64,000 bases of DNA from Pseudorhizobium tarimense (GTDB lineage Bacteria > Pseudomonadota > Alphaproteobacteria > Rhizobiales > Rhizobiaceae). How positions within the stretch are numbered: position 1 is the stretch's first letter; each line of letters opens with the position of its first letter. Made by a program: the position numbers and the translations under genes. The notes below the pieces were generated by a model. That model was not told the origin of the DNA. It ran no database searches and was given only the letters and a program-made list of their open reading frames with translations. Shown piece by piece: positions 8,420 through 18,365 of the stretch. Location of the stretch: positions 186,001-250,000 of the forward strand of contig NZ_JALJRA010000001.1 in NCBI RefSeq assembly GCF_022968135.1. The letters run 5' to 3'.

Positions 8420-9459
8420 AGCTGCCGACTCCGCTGGTGCCTAACCATCCAGATGAAGAAGGGCGCCCCGATGAAGGCGGTCACAACGCCCACCTCCAGC
8501 TCGCTCGGCCGTGCGGCAATGCGTCCCACAACATCGGCGGCGACAAGAAGGCACGCTCCGCCGATGGTGGAAAATGGCAGCAGCCAGCGATGGTCCACGC
8601 CGACCAGCTGCCGGCAGAGATGTGGGACCACAAGCCCGACAAAGCCGATCGGTCCGCATACGGCGGTCGTGGCGCCGCACAGGAGGACGGCACCAAGAGC
8701 GGCGGTGGCGCGGGCAAGCGCAACACGCTCGCCGAGCCCAGCAGCCATTTCGTCCCCCAGCGCAAGGGAATTCAACCGGCGCGCCGACGATAGGCTGAGC
8801 AATAGTCCGGCGGCTAGGAAGGGTGCAGCCTCCAGGGTCGCATCGAATGTCGCCCCTCCGACACCCCCTACCCGCCAGGACTGGATGCCACCTGCGATGT
8901 CCGTCCGCGGAAGTATGACGGCAGTGACAAAGGAGGCAAAGGCAACGGAGGTTGCAACCCCCGCCAGCGCCAGCTTGAGCGGCGTTGCGCCGCCGCGGCC
9001 GAGCGAGCCTATGACATAAACGAAGACGGCCGACAGTGCGGCTCCGACGATCGCCGTCCAGATGTAGGCATCAGCGGATGTGACGCCGAACCAGGCGACG
9101 CCAACTACAACGGCGAGCGAGGCGCCGAGATTGACGCCGAGGATGCCGGGATCAGCCAGGGGATTGCGCGTTACACCCTGCATGACGGCGCCCGCAAGCC
9201 CAAGTGCAGAGCCCGCCAGGACCGCCAGCAGCGTACGTGGTATCCTGACCGCCACCGCGGCTTGTTCGATAGTTGCCACCTGTCCCCTTAGCGCCGATAC
9301 AATATCAACCCAGCCCACCTGGCGAGTGCCTACAGCCACCGAGAGAAGACAAAGCGCAGCAAGCAGCGCAAGGGCCGCAGCCAGCCAGGCACGACGGCTG
9401 CGGTTCGACCTGCCCGCTCGGTCGCGGGGAAACTGCCCCTGCCGGAGAGCCAGCTTCAT
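8416..9459 (-). CDS. Iron-siderophore ABC transporter permease (FecCD family, first subunit)
   Basis: A 347-residue FecCD-family permease. Landmarks are RIPRTLLAVLAGSALGLAGA, RNPLADPGILGVNLGAS and GDEMAAGLGERVALAR. The positively charged N terminus (about 25 residues) is followed by a first transmembrane span. It pairs with the neighbouring permease to form the channel. The ATG overlaps the end of the binding-protein gene by four bases. Confidence 0.92.
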   Translation of the reverse strand: MKLALRQGQFPRDRAGRSNRSRRAWLAAALALLAALCLLSVAVGTRQVGWVDIVSALRGQVATIEQAAVAVRIPRTLLAVLAGSALGLAGAVMQGVTRNPLADPGILGVNLGASLAVVVGVAWFGVTSADAYIWTAIVGAALSAVFVYVIGSLGRGGATPLKLALAGVATSVAFASFVTAVILPRTDIAGGIQSWRVGGVGGATFDATLEAAPFLAAGLLLSLSSARRLNSLALGDEMAAGLGERVALARATAALGAVLLCGATTAVCGPIGFVGLVVPHLCRQLVGVDHRWLLPFSTIGGACLLVAADVVGRIAARPSELEVGVVTAFIGAPFFIWMVRHQRSRQL

Positions 9460-10448
9460 TCGGCTTTCTTCACGGCCTGCGCGAGCAGAGCAACGTAATC
9501 TTCCAGAACCCAGGAGATCGACAACGGCGTCGGATTGGCGGCGGTCCCAAGCGGATTGCGCCCGAGGAGGACGACGGAATCCTTGGCAACGGCCGGCATT
9601 CTCGAAAGCAGCGGGTTGGTCGCCATCGCATCATGCAGATCGGAACCGCCATAGGTGACGACGATGTCGACATCGTCAAAGGCATCGACGCGTTCGGCGC
9701 TGATGGAGCCGGAGAAGCGGCCATCCTTCGAAGCCTCGACGACGCTTTTCGGCGACTTCAGCCCGAGGTCCTCGAAGAATCTCACGCGCGCGTCGTGCGT
9801 TGTATAGAAGTTGACGATGCTGAGATCCCTGGGATCCAGATGGGTCACGAACATTGCCGACTTGCCATGCAGTTCGGGATGGCCCGCGACCACCTCAGCA
9901 ATCTCGGCCTCAATGCGAGCGATCAAGGCATCGCCTTCCTTCGCCATCCCGAGCCCTGCACTGTTGAGCCGGATCATTTCGCGCCAGTCGGTGGACCAGG
10001 CGCTTTGCGGATAAGCGACCACCGGGGCAATCTGGCTCAGCGTGTCATAGTCACTTTGACTGAGGCCCGAATAGGCAGCCAGAATGACATCGGGCCTGGT
10101 CGCCGCAACGGCTTCGAAATCAATCCCATCGCCCTCGTCGAACAGCACCGGCGCTTCGCCACCCCGTCCTGTCAGCGTCTCTTCGACCCAGGGCAGCAGA
10201 CCGTTTCCGTCGTCATCTCCGAAGTTTGCGGCGGCAAAACCGACGGGAACGATACCGAGTGCAAGCGGCACTTCATGGTTTGCCCACGCCACCGTCGCCA
10301 CGCGCTGTGGCTTCTTCGTGATGATGGTCGTTCCGAAGGCGTGCTTGATCGTCACCGGATAGCCAGTCTCGTTTCCAGCCCAGCTTTCAGGGACAAGGCA
10401 GAGGCACACAAGGACCAACGAGGCAAAGGCGCGAACGCAGCGCAACAT
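9456..10448 (-). CDS. Periplasmic iron-siderophore binding protein
   Basis: A 330-residue class III (FepB/FecB-like) solute-binding protein that delivers ferric-siderophore from the TonB receptor to the permeases. The signal peptide spans residues 1 to about 24 (MLRCVRAFASLVLV). Family features include QRVATVAWANHEVPLALGIVPVG near the N terminus, DVILAAYSGLSQSDY in the linker region, and a C-terminal SWVLEDYVALLAQAV. It is the first gene of the five-gene operon. A shared 13-mer operator candidate lies only 26 bases before its ATG. Confidence 0.92.
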   Translation of the reverse strand: MLRCVRAFASLVLVCLCLVPESWAGNETGYPVTIKHAFGTTIITKKPQRVATVAWANHEVPLALGIVPVGFAAANFGDDDGNGLLPWVEETLTGRGGEAPVLFDEGDGIDFEAVAATRPDVILAAYSGLSQSDYDTLSQIAPVVAYPQSAWSTDWREMIRLNSAGLGMAKEGDALIARIEAEIAEVVAGHPELHGKSAMFVTHLDPRDLSIVNFYTTHDARVRFFEDLGLKSPKSVVEASKDGRFSGSISAERVDAFDDVDIVVTYGGSDLHDAMATNPLLSRMPAVAKDSVVLLGRNPLGTAANPTPLSISWVLEDYVALLAQAVKKAE

Positions 10449-10473
10449 CGCGAGACATCCTCTCTAAGAACTT

Positions 10474-10486
10474 CAACTAACTTGAG
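10474..10486 (-). promoter_or_regulatory. Operator candidate CTCAAGTTAGTTG in the binding-protein promoter
   Basis: Read toward the binding-protein gene, the minus strand carries CTCAAGTTAGTTG directly after a plausible promoter (TTGACG, 17-base gap, CACTTG). The site is also one arm of the perfect dyad ACTTGA-GT-TCAAGT at 10480-10493. The same CTCAAGTTA core occurs upstream of the first TonB receptor and of the second AraC gene. No experiment supports it; the call rests on recurrence. Confidence 0.5.
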
Positions 10487-10604
10487 TTCAAGTGTCAGGT
10501 TCATCCGGCTCCGTCAAGCGCAGGACCGCCTTCCCAATACGATGCGGCGAAGTTTCCGGAGATTCCTACAAATGCGGTGGAATTTACAATACTGGATAAT
10601 GATG

Positions 10605-10617
10605 CTCAAGTTAATTG
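10605..10617 (+). promoter_or_regulatory. Operator candidate CTCAAGTTAATTG and promoter of the first TonB receptor
   Basis: The 307-base gap between the divergent binding-protein and receptor genes (10449-10755) contains this second copy, oriented toward the receptor. A good -10 hexamer GATAAT stands at 10595-10600 with only a poor -35, as expected where an activator is needed. The element begins five bases after the -10, at the likely transcription start. It differs from the copy at 10474-10486 by one base in 13. Confidence 0.5.
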
Positions 10618-10755
10618 GCGGCAGGGGCGCAAGCGTTCAGCCGTTGCAGGAGCTTTAGGGGAAGAGACTGCGATTGATTGGCAAGGGCTGCGACCAATCA
10701 ACCATCCGGTCGGGTCACCGACCTACATCAACAGTGTTCAGTTCCGGGTTCAAAC

Positions 10756-12885
10756 ATGACAATTGAGAGACGAGGCCGCAATCTTCGGGGGATCGGCACC
10801 AAGGGCTGGCAGGCGTTGCTGCTCAGTTGCACGGCGCTTGCCGCAATCTCTGCCACTTCCGCCATGGCGCAGGATGCCGGCAGTGTCGGTTCCGGCACTG
10901 AACTCGAGACGATCGTCATCGAGGGCAGCGGGAACGGCGCGGACAATGATGCACGCTCGATCGTGGCCACACAGGCGACGGGTACCGGGAAAATGCCCGC
11001 TCCGATCCTGACGACGCCGGCTTCTGTTTCGGTGATCACGTCGAAGGAACTCAAGGAGCGCGGCGCAGAGAGCGTCGAGCAGGCTGTTCAGTACACTGCG
11101 GGCGTGGTGACGGATTTCTACGGTTCTGACGATCGGTACGACTACTTCGATATCCGCGGCTTCACGCCTTATACATATCGTGACGGGCTCGCGATCGGCA
11201 GAACCTTTGGTGCGGCACGGGAAGAGCCTTACGCATTTGAGCGCATCGAAGTCCTGAAGGGGGCGAGTTCTGCGGGCTTCGGAGCAGCCGAGCCTGGCGG
11301 CTCCGTCAACTATGTTACAAAGCTGCCCAAGAGCGAACGTTTCGGCGAGGTTTACGGTACGGTCGGCTCCTTCGCTCACAAGGAGACCGGCTTCGACTTC
11401 GGCGACAACATCACCGAAGATGACACGCTTTCCTACCGCCTTACCGGGAAGTTTCAAGACGCAGACGCCGAATACGATTACTCTCAGAACGATGAGAAAT
11501 TCATCATGGGTGGCCTGACGTGGCGCCCCACCGACTTGACCAGTCTCTCCTTCGTCTTCGACCATCTGAACACAGACGGCGTCCCGGGCAGCGGCGGACA
11601 GCCGATCGGCACAGACTTCGACAGGGATCGATTCTTCGGCGAGCCCGACTACTACTTCCGCACGACGAACCGCAACACCTACAGCATGATGTTTGATCAT
11701 GACTTCGGCAACGGACTGAGCTTCGGCTCCAATGCCCGATATATGAAGTCCGGCGATACGTTCGGGAGTGCCTATCTCTCCAACACCCGCACCGATGGCT
11801 CCAGCATTTCCGACCGCTATTACTTCGGCAACGACAAGTCGAGCGAGCAGTTCGTTGTCGACGCGAACCTGATGTACGAGACGCAGTTCCACGAGGTGAA
11901 GAGCCGCACACTTGCAGGCATAGACTACAACAACTTCAACTCGCAGAACTTTGGCCTGTATATCCCTGTCGCTCCTCCCATCAATTGGCTAAATCCCGTC
12001 TATGCAGGCGGCCCGCCATCCACGGCCCCTAACTCTGGCACGCGCACCGATCAGACGACAAACGGTATCTATCTTCAGCAGGAACTGACATTCTCCGACA
12101 GGCTGACCGCAAGCCTTGGGCTGCGTAATGACTGGCTGGACCTGAGCGAAACGAACCTATTTACCGGAGTGACGACGGCTGGCGACTACAGCGAATTCAC
12201 CAGCCGTTTCGGACTGAGCTACAAGATCACTGAGGAGCTTGCGGCATATGCGAGCTATGCCGAATCCGTTGCACCGCCGGGTGTGGGAAGTGAACCCACC
12301 ACGGGCAAGCAATACGAGGTGGGCATCAAGTACCAGCCGGAAGCCTTTCCCGCGCTGTTCACTGCGTCTGTCTATGATCTAACCAAAGGCAACATCACGG
12401 TCTTCGACAGTGTCACCTATCTGCCGGACACGGTGGAGAAGGTACGACATCGAGGCATCGAGCTCGAAGCCAGAGCAGAAATAACGGACAATATCGGACT
12501 GATCGCGGCCTATAGCTACATCGACTCGAAGATCGATGAGCCTGGCGGAGCCAACAATGGGAACCGCCTCATGCGCGTTCCCGAGCATCTCGCGTCGATC
12601 TGGGGCACCTACACGCTGCCTGGCAACGGCGTCCGCGGCGACATGACCTTTGGCCTCGGAGCGCGCTACACCGACTCCTATTTCACCGACATCGCCAACA
12701 CAATTTCCTCGGAAAGTGCAGTCGTATTCGATGCGTCCTTCACCTATGAAATCAGGGAGAACACGACGCTCCAGCTAAACGCCAGCAACCTTTTCGATGA
12801 AAAGCACGTAGCGAGCCAGGACAGCGGGGGCGTTTACTACAGCCCCGGCCGCGCCATTTACGCCACACTGCGCCAGACCTGGTAA
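10756..12885 (+). CDS. TonB-dependent siderophore receptor (709 aa)
   Basis: Outer-membrane gated channel for a ferric siderophore. A signal peptide ends near AMA at residues 36-38, and a TonB-box-like stretch LETIVIEG follows. The plug domain carries TPASVSVITSKELKERG and FERIEVLKGASSAGFGAAEPGGSVNYVTK. The barrel ends with NASNLFDEKHVA and a C-terminal Trp. The family is TonB-siderophore (FhuA/FhuE/FoxA-like); the substrate cannot be read from sequence. The open frame begins earlier, but the ATG at 10756 begins a normal signal peptide. It is divergent from the ABC importer and convergent with an AraC regulator, so the three units form one system. Confidence 0.93.
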   Translation: MTIERRGRNLRGIGTKGWQALLLSCTALAAISATSAMAQDAGSVGSGTELETIVIEGSGNGADNDARSIVATQATGTGKMPAPILTTPASVSVITSKELKERGAESVEQAVQYTAGVVTDFYGSDDRYDYFDIRGFTPYTYRDGLAIGRTFGAAREEPYAFERIEVLKGASSAGFGAAEPGGSVNYVTKLPKSERFGEVYGTVGSFAHKETGFDFGDNITEDDTLSYRLTGKFQDADAEYDYSQNDEKFIMGGLTWRPTDLTSLSFVFDHLNTDGVPGSGGQPIGTDFDRDRFFGEPDYYFRTTNRNTYSMMFDHDFGNGLSFGSNARYMKSGDTFGSAYLSNTRTDGSSISDRYYFGNDKSSEQFVVDANLMYETQFHEVKSRTLAGIDYNNFNSQNFGLYIPVAPPINWLNPVYAGGPPSTAPNSGTRTDQTTNGIYLQQELTFSDRLTASLGLRNDWLDLSETNLFTGVTTAGDYSEFTSRFGLSYKITEELAAYASYAESVAPPGVGSEPTTGKQYEVGIKYQPEAFPALFTASVYDLTKGNITVFDSVTYLPDTVEKVRHRGIELEARAEITDNIGLIAAYSYIDSKIDEPGGANNGNRLMRVPEHLASIWGTYTLPGNGVRGDMTFGLGARYTDSYFTDIANTISSESAVVFDASFTYEIRENTTLQLNASNLFDEKHVASQDSGGVYYSPGRAIYATLRQTW

Positions 12886-12890
12886 CTCCA

Positions 12891-12925
12891 ATAACTCACC
12901 CCGGGAGGTAACGCGGGTGAGTTAT
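12891..12925. terminator. Long hairpin between convergent receptor and AraC genes
   Basis: ATAACTCACCC at 12891-12901 pairs perfectly with GGGTGAGTTAT at 12915-12925 (11 base pairs, 13-base loop). It sits five bases after the receptor stop and five bases before the AraC stop. There is no long T tract on either strand, but position and stem length suggest a shared bidirectional terminator or 3'-end stabiliser. Confidence 0.6.
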
Positions 12926-12929
12926 ACAT

Positions 12930-13823
12930 CTAACGCGTCCTGTGCAGCCGGCGCCAGGCGGCGGGAGTTTCCCCCGCCACCTGGCGGAAGGCCTTGGTCA
13001 GATGCGCCTGGTCGGAAAAGCTGAGTTGAGCCGCAATGTCGGCGACACTCAGATCAGACTGCGACAACAGGTTCTTGGCGCGCTCGACCCGTGCTGCGAG
13101 TTGCCACTGCAGCGGTGTCTTTCCCGTGGTCTGCTTGAAGACGTTGGTGAACCAGCTCTCCGACAACCCGACAATCTCGGCCATCTCGGCCACACTTAAA
13201 CGACCGTCGGTACGGCTGTTGAGGCACATGGTGAGCTTGTTGATCTGCGCCTGGGTCAGCCGCCCTGTGCCCGCTTCCGCGCTCTCTGCGGGAATATCCA
13301 GAAGCGCCGTGGCGATGCTTCCGGCAAGGTTCTCCGCATAGACGCCGTGCCGGGACGGCATCGACACCTCCCTGACGAGAAGGCCCGCGAGTATCTCCGC
13401 CCCCCCAAGATCCTGTATTTCCACGGGCCGGCGAATGATGGTGCGCGCGGCAGAACCGCCGACGGTCGGAGAAAGAAAACGCAACAACCGATCCTGGTGC
13501 AGATGCAAATCCAGATGAGAGAAGCTGTGCGCCGAGGTGAACTTCGTCCACAGAGGCACGCCAGCGGGAACGAAGACTGCCCGTGTCATCGGCCGACCGT
13601 GCGGCCCGGACACATCCTCCCGATTGGACATCCGTATCTGACACGACACGTCGTTGAAGAAGATCACGAAGCGAGGATCGGGCGACAGGTAGTATCCACG
13701 CGCACCGGCTTGCCCCTCGGCGTCCCAGTACACGCTCATCAGGCCTTCCAGACCCCGCCATCGTTCCGGTACAACGGGGCGAATGCCATCCGTGCAGCAG
13801 GTCATCGAGTGCTGATACGTCAC
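12930..13823 (-). CDS. AraC-family transcriptional regulator, siderophore-system type
   Basis: A 297-residue regulator with an N-terminal sensing domain and a C-terminal double helix-turn-helix (about residues 195-295). DNA-binding landmarks are LSVAEMAEIVGLSESWFTNVFKQ and LSVADIAAQLSFSDQAHLTKAFRQ. PchR/YbtA-like regulators next to TonB receptors respond to the cognate ferric siderophore and activate uptake genes. Position beside the receptor makes that the likely role. It resembles the second AraC protein of this window (59626-60507) in length and layout. No convincing copy of the CTCAAGTTA element was seen in its own upstream region. Confidence 0.88.
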   Translation of the reverse strand: MTYQHSMTCCTDGIRPVVPERWRGLEGLMSVYWDAEGQAGARGYYLSPDPRFVIFFNDVSCQIRMSNREDVSGPHGRPMTRAVFVPAGVPLWTKFTSAHSFSHLDLHLHQDRLLRFLSPTVGGSAARTIIRRPVEIQDLGGAEILAGLLVREVSMPSRHGVYAENLAGSIATALLDIPAESAEAGTGRLTQAQINKLTMCLNSRTDGRLSVAEMAEIVGLSESWFTNVFKQTTGKTPLQWQLAARVERAKNLLSQSDLSVADIAAQLSFSDQAHLTKAFRQVAGETPAAWRRLHRTR

Positions 13824-14082
13824 TACGAGGGACTACCTCTACCGTTCGTTCAAAGCCTATCGTCAGGCCACCGGTGCCTCACTGCGGCGGCATCGCCTAA
13901 CTAAGTCTACTGCCGTTATCATCTTTTCGCCCCCTCGCAAACACCTAATGGCCGTGCTCTCGTGCTGTCAGATGAGCGGAGGCCGCTGCCGAGATGGAAC
14001 TATTGGCCCGATCTCGCGTCTGGCCAGGGACGACTTTGTCACAAGCCGTGTCAGAAGAAACCCCGGACACTTGGAGAACACG

Positions 14083-15312
14083 ATGCGGGAAATCTGCCAG
14101 AGCTGTCTGAAAGCAAGCTTTCGCCCTGCGGTGTTCCTCGCCGGCCTTCTCCTCTGCGGTGCTACCTTGTCTCAGGAAGCCAATGCCGTTCGACCTGACG
14201 CGCCGCCCGTTGTAACCGTGGCGCGGGCGCAGCCACGGGAACTCCTTCGGCGCGTTCCGATCGCAGCGACACTCGTGCCGCGGGACGAAGTTCTCGTCTA
14301 TCCGCGGATCAACGGCTATCGAGTGACCGAGCTTCTGGCGGAAGCGGGCGATCAGGTGGAGGCGGGGGAGGTCATCGCACGGCTCGAGGACCGCACGCTG
14401 CGTCTTGAACTGGCGCAGGCTGAAGCCGCGGAAGCACGTGCACGCGCAGCCGTCGAGCAGGCGACGAGCCAGGTGAGTTCGGCAGAGGCGGGCCTCGCGC
14501 GGGCGCAGAGTTCTCTTGAGCGGACCCGCCAGTTGCAGCAGCAGGGAACCGGGACGCAGGCGGCACTGGACGAGGCTGTCGCTGCGGAACTGACGGCGCA
14601 GGCGGAACTTCAGTCTGCGCAGAGCGGCGTGACCGTTGCCGAGGCCCAGTTGGAGGAGGCGCAGGCGAGGCTTGATGTGGCCCGGGAGAATCTGGGAAGT
14701 GCCGCCATCACCTCTCCGGTTGCCGGTACCATTTCGGCACGAAACGCACAGGTGGGCGCTATCGCCAGTGCGAGCGGCGACCCGCTGTTCCGGATCATCC
14801 AGCAAGGCACGGTAGAAGCACGTGCGGAGGTGATAGAGACCGATCTCGCTTTGCTTGAGGCCGGCGACCCGGCGGTCGTCGATGTTGCAGGGCTTGGACC
14901 GGTGGAGGGCGAAGTGCGGTTGATCGCCACGGAGGTCGACCCACAGACCCGGTTAGGTACGCTACGTATCAGCCTGAACCAGCAGGATGGGCTGCGGCCT
15001 GGCCTGTTTGCCGGTGGCTGGATCACCGTGGACCGCCGGCAGGCGATCGCCGTCCCCGCAGCCGCCATCATTTCCGATGCGGGGGGCTCTTACGTCCTCC
15101 GGGTCGAAGACGGCACGGTGGAACGCCGTGCAGTTGAGCCGGGCCTGGTCTGGCAGGACTGGCGCGAAGTGCGTGGCGGCCTCTCAGAGGGGGATGTGGT
15201 GATCGCGCGTGCTGGCCCGTTTTTCAACGACGGCGATGAAGTAAGGCCGCGCCCCATGGAAGAGGCCTCCGCCGGTGTTGCCGTGGGCCAGAACGAAGCG
15301 GGTGTCGAATGA
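14083..15312 (+). CDS. RND efflux periplasmic adaptor (membrane fusion protein)
   Basis: A 409-residue HlyD/AcrA-type adaptor linking an RND pump to an outer-membrane channel. A signal peptide covers about residues 1-35. A barrel and lipoyl half is followed by a long Ala/Glu/Gln-rich coiled-coil hairpin (about residues 95-200), then the second lipoyl half with SPVAGTISARNAQVGAIASASGDPLF, and a beta-barrel domain. The ATG at 14083 has GGAG with six-base spacing, whereas the longer open frame lacks a plausible leader. The stop overlaps the RND gene start by four bases. No outer-membrane factor lies nearby. Confidence 0.9.
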   Translation: MREICQSCLKASFRPAVFLAGLLLCGATLSQEANAVRPDAPPVVTVARAQPRELLRRVPIAATLVPRDEVLVYPRINGYRVTELLAEAGDQVEAGEVIARLEDRTLRLELAQAEAAEARARAAVEQATSQVSSAEAGLARAQSSLERTRQLQQQGTGTQAALDEAVAAELTAQAELQSAQSGVTVAEAQLEEAQARLDVARENLGSAAITSPVAGTISARNAQVGAIASASGDPLFRIIQQGTVEARAEVIETDLALLEAGDPAVVDVAGLGPVEGEVRLIATEVDPQTRLGTLRISLNQQDGLRPGLFAGGWITVDRRQAIAVPAAAIISDAGGSYVLRVEDGTVERRAVEPGLVWQDWREVRGGLSEGDVVIARAGPFFNDGDEVRPRPMEEASAGVAVGQNEAGVE

Positions 15313-18300
15313 ACCTTTCGACCTGGGCAATCCGTAATCCGGTACCGCCGATCGCGCTCTTCCTCGTGCTGTGCATTCTCGGCTTCGTCAGCTTCTTTCG
15401 AATGCCGGTCACGCAAATGCCGAACGTCGATCTGCCCGTAGTGACGGCAACGATCGGTCTTCCAGGCGCCGCGCCGCCTGAGGTGGTGAGCCAGGTGGTG
15501 CAGCCTGTAGAGGCGGAGATGAATGACGTGCCGGGAGTTCGCCACCTGACCTCCACCGCGGATGACGGCGTTGCGAGCTTCACCGTCGAGTTTGCCGTGG
15601 GCACGGACACGGCCCGTGCCTTGCGGGATGTCGAAGATGCCGTCACAGCCGCCCGCTCGCAAATGCCTGACTCCATCACCGAACCGGTTGTGCAGAGACT
15701 GGATTTCAGCGGCGCTCCCATCCTCACCTATGCCGTCTCCGATCCGACGCGCTCGATTGAAGCGCTCTCCTCCTTCATCGATGACGTGGTTTCTCCGACG
15801 CTGCAGGCTGCAGGCGGCGTCGGGCGGGTCACTCGCATCGGAGGGGCAGAGCGTGAGATTTCGGTCGAGCTTGATCCGTCACGCCTTCTTGCGCTCGGCC
15901 TCACCATCGCAGAGGTCAATTCGCAGTTAAGAGCGAGCAATCTGGATCTCGGCGGCGGCCGGGGGGAACTCGCAGGTCAGGAGTATTCCATCCGTACGCT
16001 GGGTGGCGCCGGCAGTCTTGAGGCTTTGGCCGCTTTTCCGGTTCGCCTGTCCGCCGGCGGCACCGTCAGGCTGGACCAGCTAGGCACGATTGAAGACAGC
16101 GCGCCGGATCCGCGGAGCTTCGCCCTTTTCGGCGGCCAATCGGTCGTCGCCTTCGGCGTCTTCCGGGCGACAGGGGCCAGCGACCTTCGTGCCGCCGAGA
16201 ATGCGAAGGAGCAGTTGGCGGACCTCACGGAGCTTTACCCCGACGTCAACTTTGCGCTGGTGGATGATGCCACGATCTACACCGAAGCAAACTTCGAGAC
16301 GGCCATGGACACCCTTTACGAAGGCGCTTTCCTAGCCATCATCGTCGTCTTCTTCTTTCTTCGCAATTGGCGGGCAACGGTGGTGGCGCTTGTTGCTCTG
16401 CCGCTTTCGGCCATCCCGACATTCGCAGTGATGGACTTGCTCGGCTTTTCACTCAACACTTTAAGCCTGCTTGCCATCACATTGGTCGTCGGCGTCCTCG
16501 TCGACGATGCGATCGTAGAAATCGAAAACATCGTGCGGCACATCCACATGGGCACGCCAGCCTATGACGCCGCGGAAGAGGCCGCTACCGAGATCGGCAC
16601 GACGGTCATCGCCATCAGCCTTACCATCGTCGCGGTATTCGCGCCCGTGGGTTTCATGGGTGGGATTGCCGGTCCCTTCTTCCGGCAGTTCGGCATGACG
16701 GTTGCAATCGCCGTTCTCTTCTCGCTCCTCGTCGCGCGTCTGATCACCCCGATGTTTGCAGCATATTTCCTCAAGAGCCGAAGCTTCGCCGGGGAGGAGG
16801 AAGACGGCGCCATCATGCGGTTCTACATGCGTTCTCTTGACTGGACGCTCAGGCACAAGGCGATCACGCTGGTTGCCGGACTTGGTGTCTTTAGCGGTTC
16901 TCTCTATTCCGCAACGCTGTTGCCAACGGAATTCGTGCCGCCAAGCGACACCGGACGCACTACTGTATCCGTCGAATTGCCCCCTGGCTCCGAACTGGAG
17001 GACGCCCGTGACGTGGCGCAGGAAGTCACCGCAGCCCTCACGGAAATTCCCGAGGTGCGGTCAATATTCGTTGAAGGTTCTTCTCCGACAGCGCTCAGGG
17101 TGCAGGTCAATTACGGTGAGCGCAGCGAGCGGGATCGCTCAGCCGACGAGATCGATGCGGAAATGGAGGCAAGGCTGGCGGATGTCGCGGATGTGCGCCT
17201 CTTCGTGCTGCCCGATAGCGGGGCGCGCGACGTCTCAGTAAACGTTTTGGGAGAAACAGAAAGCTCTGCCTCAGAAGCGGCCCGTATGCTCGCCATCAGG
17301 CTGAACGACCTGCCGCAGCTGCGCAAAGTCTCCACGGAAGCTGCACTGGCCCGGCCGGAAATCCAGATCATCCCGAGGCCGGACCGTGCCGCTGAGCTCG
17401 GAGTCAGCACCGCCTCCCTCGCCGAGACGATCAGGCTGGCGACTGCTGGAGACGCCGAGGCCAACCTGCCGCGTTTCAATGCAGGCGAAGATCAGGTGCC
17501 AATCCGCGTTCTGCTTGACGAGGAGGCGCGCAACAACCTTTCACAGCTTGCGGGGCTCCGCGTACCCTCCTCGTCCGGGCGACAGGTTCCCATCATTGCC
17601 GTGGCTGACGTGCGGCTTTCGACGGGGCCGAGCGTGATCGAACGCTACGACAGGAACTACCGGGTGACGGTGGAAGCCGATCTTGCCGAGGGTGTCGCAC
17701 TGGGGCCCGCCATGGCCGCCGTCCAGCAGGCAGCGGATGCGCTGCAGATGCCGGAAGGCACCTCGATACAGGCAGCGGGCGATGCGGAAACGATGAACGA
17801 GATCTTTTCCAGCTTCGGCTTTGCGATGGGGGCTGGCATCTTGCTCGTCTATGTTGTCCTGGTCCTTCTGTTCGGCAGCTTCGTCACGCCCATCACCATT
17901 CTCCTTTCTTTGCCACTCGCCATCGGTGGTGCAATCTTCGCCCTCTATCTCTTCGGCTCCAGCATCGGGCTACCCGTCGTCATCGGCTTCCTGATGCTGA
18001 TGGGCATCGTCACGAAGAATGCAATCATGCTGGTGGAATTTGCGCTTGAGGCGGCTCGCAATGGCGTGGATCTCGTTGCCGCCATCAAGGATGCGGGGCA
18101 TAAGAGGGCCCGGCCGATCATCATGACAACGGTCGCGATGTCGGCTGGCATGGTGCCCTCGGCGCTCGCGTTTGGCACAGGAGGAGAGTTCAGAGCTCCG
18201 ATGGCAATCGCCGTGATTGGTGGACTGCTGCTTTCAACGCTGCTCTCCCTGCTCTTCGTACCTTCGCTCTTCATTGCAATAGAGTGGGCGAAGCTCCAGC

Positions 18301-18365
18301 TGAGACGGCTGCTGGCATGGCTCCTGCCGATTGAAGGGAGCTCCGCCGGCCGATCGAAAGGGTAG
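15309..18365 (+). CDS. RND-family efflux transporter (AcrB-like, 1018 aa)
   Basis: Proton-driven inner-membrane pump. The N terminus MNLSTWAIRNPVPPIALFLV is the first helix; periplasmic porter loops lie at about residues 40-330 and 550-850. The proton-relay pair Asp399-Asp400 is in GVLVDDAIVEIENIV of TM4, and the conserved MGIVTKNAIMLVEFALEA is in the C-terminal half. At 1018 residues it is typical of the HAE-type family, which exports hydrophobic or amphiphilic compounds, dyes or lipids. Substrate unknown. It is translationally coupled to the adaptor gene. A small stem GCCC-AAGT-GGGC with a weak TTCT tail follows the stop. Confidence 0.93.
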   Translation: MNLSTWAIRNPVPPIALFLVLCILGFVSFFRMPVTQMPNVDLPVVTATIGLPGAAPPEVVSQVVQPVEAEMNDVPGVRHLTSTADDGVASFTVEFAVGTDTARALRDVEDAVTAARSQMPDSITEPVVQRLDFSGAPILTYAVSDPTRSIEALSSFIDDVVSPTLQAAGGVGRVTRIGGAEREISVELDPSRLLALGLTIAEVNSQLRASNLDLGGGRGELAGQEYSIRTLGGAGSLEALAAFPVRLSAGGTVRLDQLGTIEDSAPDPRSFALFGGQSVVAFGVFRATGASDLRAAENAKEQLADLTELYPDVNFALVDDATIYTEANFETAMDTLYEGAFLAIIVVFFFLRNWRATVVALVALPLSAIPTFAVMDLLGFSLNTLSLLAITLVVGVLVDDAIVEIENIVRHIHMGTPAYDAAEEAATEIGTTVIAISLTIVAVFAPVGFMGGIAGPFFRQFGMTVAIAVLFSLLVARLITPMFAAYFLKSRSFAGEEEDGAIMRFYMRSLDWTLRHKAITLVAGLGVFSGSLYSATLLPTEFVPPSDTGRTTVSVELPPGSELEDARDVAQEVTAALTEIPEVRSIFVEGSSPTALRVQVNYGERSERDRSADEIDAEMEARLADVADVRLFVLPDSGARDVSVNVLGETESSASEAARMLAIRLNDLPQLRKVSTEAALARPEIQIIPRPDRAAELGVSTASLAETIRLATAGDAEANLPRFNAGEDQVPIRVLLDEEARNNLSQLAGLRVPSSSGRQVPIIAVADVRLSTGPSVIERYDRNYRVTVEADLAEGVALGPAMAAVQQAADALQMPEGTSIQAAGDAETMNEIFSSFGFAMGAGILLVYVVLVLLFGSFVTPITILLSLPLAIGGAIFALYLFGSSIGLPVVIGFLMLMGIVTKNAIMLVEFALEAARNGVDLVAAIKDAGHKRARPIIMTTVAMSAGMVPSALAFGTGGEFRAPMAIAVIGGLLLSTLLSLLFVPSLFIAIEWAKLQLRRLLAWLLPIEGSSAGRSKG